Below, one piece after another: positions 59,837 through 64,000 of a stretch of DNA of 64,000 nt. The number at the start of each line of letters is the position of its first letter. The first letter of the stretch is position 1. Below the pieces are notes generated by a model that saw nothing but the letters and a program-made list of their open reading frames with translations, did not search any database and was not told the DNA's origin. Location of the stretch: contig NW_024468910.1 in NCBI RefSeq assembly GCF_011745365.1, positions 682,001 through 746,000 on the forward strand, given 5' to 3'. A program made the translations under genes and the position numbers. Source of the stretch: Cryphonectria parasitica EP155. Taxonomy: Eukaryota; Ascomycota; Sordariomycetes; Diaporthales; Cryphonectriaceae.

Positions 59837-61744
59837 CTACTCTATCTTTTTATCTATGCATTGCATGGAGCAATCATCCGGTAGCCCGATGTATGCATTG
59901 TGATGTTGTCTGTTGAGAACCTCTCTGAAGCGGAGTTCCTGTTCTTCAACAGCCTGAAGGATTTGTTCTGGTTCTCTAACGGGAAACCATTCGTGTTGCA
60001 CCTTTTCTGAAAAATGCGTTCTGCAGCTATAATAGATGCAGGAGATCCAAGCCAGTTCGTGATGTAGGTTGTGAAGTGGGCTGATTCGAGGATTCTCGTC
60101 TTCTCGTGCCTCGATATTCTGCAAGGGGATGCAGGTGAAGAGCTCCTCCAGCCCTATTCCGTAAACGAGATATTCGACCCATATTGTTTCCTTGTTCCAC
60201 CCAATACCGAAAGGGAACCTTCCCTTAGGATTGTCAGGCATGTTGTGCGCGGGAAGCTTTTGCAAGCTGCTAGATTGTTTGCTCTAGCTTGATCCTTCTG
60301 TTGTCTGAGAGGCGTTCTCTGTATTGCTTAGATGTTCGTACTAGTAGCCAAGAGAGTACCATCCCTTGTTCATATCCCTGGTTATAGTGCTTAGCGTAAG
60401 CGATGAAGAACGTTGAAGAGTATCGTTATTAAGCCCTTCTTCCAACGCCTGAATGCTCTGTTCCACGATACCAGAGCAGTCCAAGTTGCTACTCGTGGGG
60501 GTGCTGGGCATGCACCCTCGCTCTGCTGTTGCTATTTGTCTGCAGCGCCGAGGTTTCTGAGAGAACCATCCTGAACCTTCCTTACTCGAGAGATGTATTA
60601 AGCAGTTGTTATCATAGCAGAATATCCAGCTGAGACTTCCGTGATTGATAGAGTTCGACACTTGCTCCGAGGGGGTATTTTTGCTTAGTTGATTGGATTT
60701 CTGTTGTCGAGCAATATTCACCTGGCATCCTTTCTGAACTGGTTGCTATTTGTTCTTCCGGGGTTGATAGTAGTTGTATGCAATGTGTTCTTGTTTATTG
60801 CAGTTATAGCAAGTGATACTGTTCTTCTTGCTATACTGCTTGTTGGCTGTATCGAGTTTCATGGGATCGGCGTGCGTAGTGCTGCTTTGAGCTGTACTGC
60901 TATATCAACTATTATTCTTGTTTTGGAGTTTCTTGTCCGTATTGGCTGGAAATCTCCAAGTCTAGCTTTCTCCCTTCTTGAACTTCTTTATCTGTTGTTC
61001 ATACAGATGGTTGTTGATGCGGATAGCTTGATTGGAGAATATTGCGAAGTTCTCTAGCTAATTCTGCTTGGAGATTTCATTTTTAACATTATCCTTGAGT
61101 TCCTTATAATAGTGCTCTATGAGATTCTTATCTTCCTACAGGAGTTGCGTTGAGAGTTGCTTGAATCTGATCGTGTAGGCAGAAGCTGATTTGGTCTGCT
61201 TGAGGTTCATGAGCTGCTGAGCTGTAGTGTGCTCTTCGTTGGGATTATCAAAGGTTTCTTTGAGAGCTTTTTCGAAGTCTTTAAAAGAATCGAACATGTT
61301 CTTGGTACCCTGAGTATGCGTATCGGGATCGCCCTGATGTTCCAAGTAGTTGCGTAGAGAAAGCTTATATTAGATAAGAGCATTCTTCTCGAGACGAGTC
61401 CCTGCAAGGATAACTTTCTCAGATTTCCTGGTAAACTGAGTCTTGTAATGCAGGAAATACGCCCTGCAGTGGGTGAGGAATCCATGCAGCGTCTTTTGGT
61501 TGCCATCATATATGGCGAGCTTATCCATCTTGTATGCTTTTCCAGCGCCATTGGTGGCTGTAGAGGTGGACTGCACCTGTTGAGCCTGCTGGGCTAGCTG
61601 GGCCTGTTGGTTGGCGATGGTAGCGCTCTGAGCCTGCTGTTGTTCGCGCAGGTCCTGGATATGCTGGGTAAGCTGGTACACCTGATTGACCAGTTCTTCC
61701 TGAGTAGGAGCGCGCGAGGACGAAGGGATTCCTGGAGGAGCTAT
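59837..61744 (-). pseudogene. A8 gag and gag-pol linker
   Basis: First possible codon ATA 61742-61744, a stop six codons upstream, no ATG before KMDKLAIYDG (about 61540). QHIQDLREQQQAQSATIANQ, QAQLAQQAQQ; capsid LAIYDGNQKTLHGFLTHCRA; KALKETFDNPNEEHTTAQQL. The zinc knuckle near 60775-60815 reads CYNCNKQEHIAYNY: here the His is still present but the last Cys is Tyr. The linker frame 60265-59837 is open for 142 codons and contains AWISCIYYSCRTHFSEKVQH, a Cys/His-rich stretch shared by the other copies at 26.7 and 41.7 kb. Confidence 0.82.
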
Positions 61745-61804
61745 CGTATTCCGTATTGCTCAAGGGGGTAACACTGAACCGTTCTTGAACAAGAGTTATC
61801 AAAA

Positions 61805-62258
61805 TGTAATGAGCACTGCAGCAATCCGAAGATTCCTAAGTATACGAAGGGGTTTATGCTAACAAGAGCGGTGTTAAAGTGTTAAGTTCTTGAATACGGA
61901 ACTGTACAAGTCCTAATAAGCGATGCAAGTATTCACTGCCTTTGGAGCTACTCAGTGTATGAAACTGAATACTTAGATTGATAACTGAAGAGCTATGTAC
62001 TGAATCCTTCTAATGGTAATGATCGTGTTCTTATATATCCAGCTCTTCAGTATGGATCACTGTCTGGCAGCGTCCTGCGGATCACCGCGGTGATCCGGGT
62101 GAGCCTAGTAAGCCGTGCTCCTGGTGCTTCTAGTGATCTATCCCTGTCTCCTTCCTAGGTTATGTAATCAATGCTTTGTCAGAACATTGGGTTCTTGACA
62201 TCTGGTTCTTGTTGCTCGTAATCTGTTTCGTGACCTGTATGTTGGATGGGTTATAACA
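61805..62258 (-). promoter_or_regulatory. A8 5' LTR: promoter with inverted repeat around TATA
   Basis: On the minus strand AGCTCTTCAG/CTGAAGAGCT arms lie at 61985-61994 and 62041-62050, enclosing TATATAA (62031-62037 on plus). The same arms enclose the TATA box in nearly every family A LTR. Upstream U3 is the gcggatcac-type module specific to A8. gag starts about 60 bases downstream of the LTR end. Confidence 0.75.
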
Positions 62259-62263
62259 ACTAG

Positions 62264-62468
62264 ATAGATTCAGTACATAGCTCTTCAGTTGTTAATCTAA
62301 GTATTCAGTCTTATATACTGAGTAGCTTCAAAAGCAGTAAATACTTGCATTGCTTATTAAGACTTATACAGTTCCATATTCAAGAACTTAACACTTTGAT
62401 ACCGCTCTTATTAGCATAAATCTCCTTGTATATTTAGGAATTCTCGGATTGCTGCAGTGCTTATTATA
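62264..62468 (+). repeat. A7 3' LTR, second part
   Basis: Continues the LTR after A8 (TSD ACTAG at 54753-54757 and 62259-62263) and ends CTTATTATA at 62468. With 54468-54757 it totals 495 bp, exactly the length of the A7 5' LTR. Confidence 0.93.
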
Positions 62469-62473
62469 GCAAT

Positions 62474-64000
62474 CTTCTACTCATCTTCTTTATAAATTCA
62501 GAGCTAATAGTATACATTCTTAAAATCGAGCTTGATATAGATTTGTATATAGCTTAGTTAATTGAGAATCTCAGCAATCAAAAGCAATAGGGTGCAGTTC
62601 TTGTATATAATCCGATTCAGCATTCTATAGTTCATGCAGAAGCGCAGCTCGCTTTCTTTCTTTAGCACAAATAGTATAGATGCGCTAGCAGAGCTGATTG
62701 AGAGTTGAATTCATCTTCTAGCTAGCATTTTCTTCAAATATTTCCTGAGTATTTCTAGTTTAGCTGTAAAGAGAGCGTACAAGAGCTTTCAGAGCAGTTT
62801 TGCTTCCTCTTCGAGCTCGATGCAATAGTTGATATTAGTATGGGGTGCGAGCGATTTTGATGTCTTCTTTATGCATAGATTAACAAAGTTGCAGTACTCA
62901 GGGAGCAGGTGCAGCTCTAGCGCTGCATTTTCTAGCTCAGCTTTGAGGAGTAGGTCTGGTAAGCTTGGGTAGTAATATGCTGCAAAGGCAATCCTTGCTT
63001 TCTCAAGCCTTTTCGCCATAATGCAGAGCTGAATCTGGGAGCGCTGAAGGGGAAATCTTCATTGCTTCATATCCTATTGTATTACTGGATTAACGATCTC
63101 AAGCTACAGAAACTTCAGAATCAGGCTGAGCTAGCTAATATCTGCTACTATAAAGCGATAGCACTGCTTTCTGAATGTTTCTAAGCTATCTATAATCTTT
63201 ATATCGATAGAGCAGCTGCTGTATATAATAATAGCTTTCTAATTAATTGAGATAAGCTTGAAGAATGCTTTAAAAGATTAGTTCTGCACTAGAGCTTTAA
63301 CTAAGCAGCAATTAATCAGATTCTTCTCTGCTCCCAAGTTAACCAATCTATACGTATGCTTCCTTTTGTTTCCAAGCAACAGCCTTGCATGAATGATAAG
63401 CTGGCAAAGCTTCTGCTCAGCGTTTCCTCAGCTCTGTTGCGTAGCTGTTGCCACCTTGTTAGCCTGCTTGCAGCTGTTTGCTGTATGCTTCTTCTTCCTG
63501 CAAATCTAACATTCTGCTTCTAAGCAACTGAAACTATAGTAGCTTAGCTTATTGCAAGTGTAACAGATATTCCGTTGAAGCTTCGGATATAGATTAGCAA
63601 AATAGCTTATCTTCTAATAGTTGTAATAGCGAGCAAAGTTATTATTAACTGTCTGAGAATGCATTAACAAAGCTTGAGTGCTCATAAGAAGAAGTGCTTA
63701 AGAACTATGCAAAGCTATGCAGTCCCTTGCTATATAGCTTAGCTTGCTACAGCTATAACAGCTACAATATGAGGAAGTAGTAGTTTCTGAGCTGCTGCTT
63801 AGAAGCATTTTGATAGCAGATTAAGAATTGATAATCATCTCTTAAGCGGATTCGATATATCATGCTAAGCTAATCAGAGTATTCCAGCTGCTTAAGAGCA
63901 TTATCTGTATACTAATAGCAATACAAATCTCTAATTTAAAGTATATAAGAATAGCTATTATGCAGTATTGCTCGGTATTAGAATGACGAAATTCAAGCTC
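62474..64000 (-). pseudogene. Element O gag C-terminus, protease, start of RT
   Basis: Runs in from the right edge. The zinc knuckle near 63535-63580 reads ICYTCNKLSYYSFSC (CX2CX4[H->Y]X4C). The protease near 63330 reads YRLVNLGAEKNLINCCLVKA, with the active-site Asp changed to Asn. The pre-RT block at 63019-62789 is open for 76 codons: LPEYCNFVNLCIKKTSKSLA, PHTNINYCIELEEEAKLL. RT fingers follow: LEILRKYLKKMLA, ILFVLKKESELRFCMNYRML (about 62740-62600), KLDFKNVYY. The frame continues across A7 to 47448. Confidence 0.82.

Larger units (their letters stand above)
54758..62258 (-). mobile_element. Chromovirus A8, full length, 7501 bp, least mutated copy
   Basis: Minus-strand family A element with LTRs 54758-55211 and 61805-62258 (454 bp each) and TSD ACTAG. 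It is inserted in the 3' LTR of A7. Its LTRs carry another U3 module (gcggatcac/gtgatccg type, about 62050-62135), and its antisense gene is a different, intron-containing version. GC content and frame preservation are higher than in the others, so it is the youngest full copy by nesting and by damage. Confidence 0.95.

Noticed and set aside
1..64000. CRISPR arrays, tRNA or rRNA genes and bacterial-type operons
   Set aside because: Looked for on both strands; repeats found are LTR modules, and no cloverleaf-like or rRNA-like sequence was recognised. Introns, chromoviruses and RIP point to a fungal genome.

Overview
The window looks like an AT-rich, repeat-filled island from a filamentous ascomycete (Pezizomycotina) genome. 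Almost everything legible is transposon-derived. Nearly every reading frame is broken by TAG/TAA/TGA codons where Gln or Trp is expected, and catalytic residues are changed by C-to-T or G-to-A (Asp to Asn, Gly to Ser, His to Tyr, Cys to Tyr). That is the pattern of repeat-induced point mutation (RIP). I saw no rRNA, tRNA or CRISPR array. The only non-transposon gene I could recognise is a decayed ankyrin-repeat gene (about 16.9-17.7 kb). All coordinates were read by eye; LTR ends and target-site duplications (TSDs) are exact where stated, domain limits are within about 20-30 bases.

Four transposon groups are present. Family A is a Ty3-type chromovirus of about 7.43 kb (LTR 447-495 bp, 5-bp TSD, gag - protease - RT - RNase H - integrase - chromodomain). 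It has at least nine insertions (called A0-A9 here). Family M is a 12.3-kb Ty3-type element (3987-16294, minus strand, 319-bp LTRs, 4-bp TSD) with a long extra ORF after pol; two solo LTRs of it lie elsewhere. Family O is a second chromodomain Ty3 element on the minus strand, running from about 34631 past the right edge and cut into pieces by younger insertions. A truncated Fot1/pogo-like DNA transposon and a Ty1/copia fragment complete the set.

Layout from left to right. 1-2169: the tail of A1 (plus), itself cut by an element A0 that lies mostly off the left edge; A1 sits in a pogo transposase (2170-2612). 3560-3986 and 16295-16609: the two halves of one copia pol gene, separated by element M. 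16.6-18.3 kb: AT-rich DNA with the ankyrin pseudogene. 18302-18626: solo LTR of M. 18758-34630: A2, whose 5' LTR is split by A3, which is split by A4; further on, the A2 gag is cut by the LTR of A9, which is cut by O. 34631-64000: O, interrupted by a solo LTR (A5, 36463-36926), by A6 (39516-47266) and by A7 (47454-62468). A7 in turn has A8 (54758-62258) inside its 3' LTR, and A6 carries a solo M LTR at 45775-46093. Matching TSDs prove most of these joins, so the order of insertion can be read directly.

The most interesting signal is a gene on the strand opposite to pol, placed between the chromodomain and the 3' LTR in every family A copy that keeps this region. It encodes a small protein with a paired cysteine cluster, a charged helical middle and a conserved acidic tail containing FDWNSV. 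In A8 it is intact, with a 59-bp intron. Its stop codon overlaps the pol stop codon tail to tail by two bases. Element M carries a related cysteine-cluster ORF in the same antisense position, and element O carries an antisense ORF there too. An accessory antisense gene shared by distant Ty3 lineages is the best candidate here for a little-described system.
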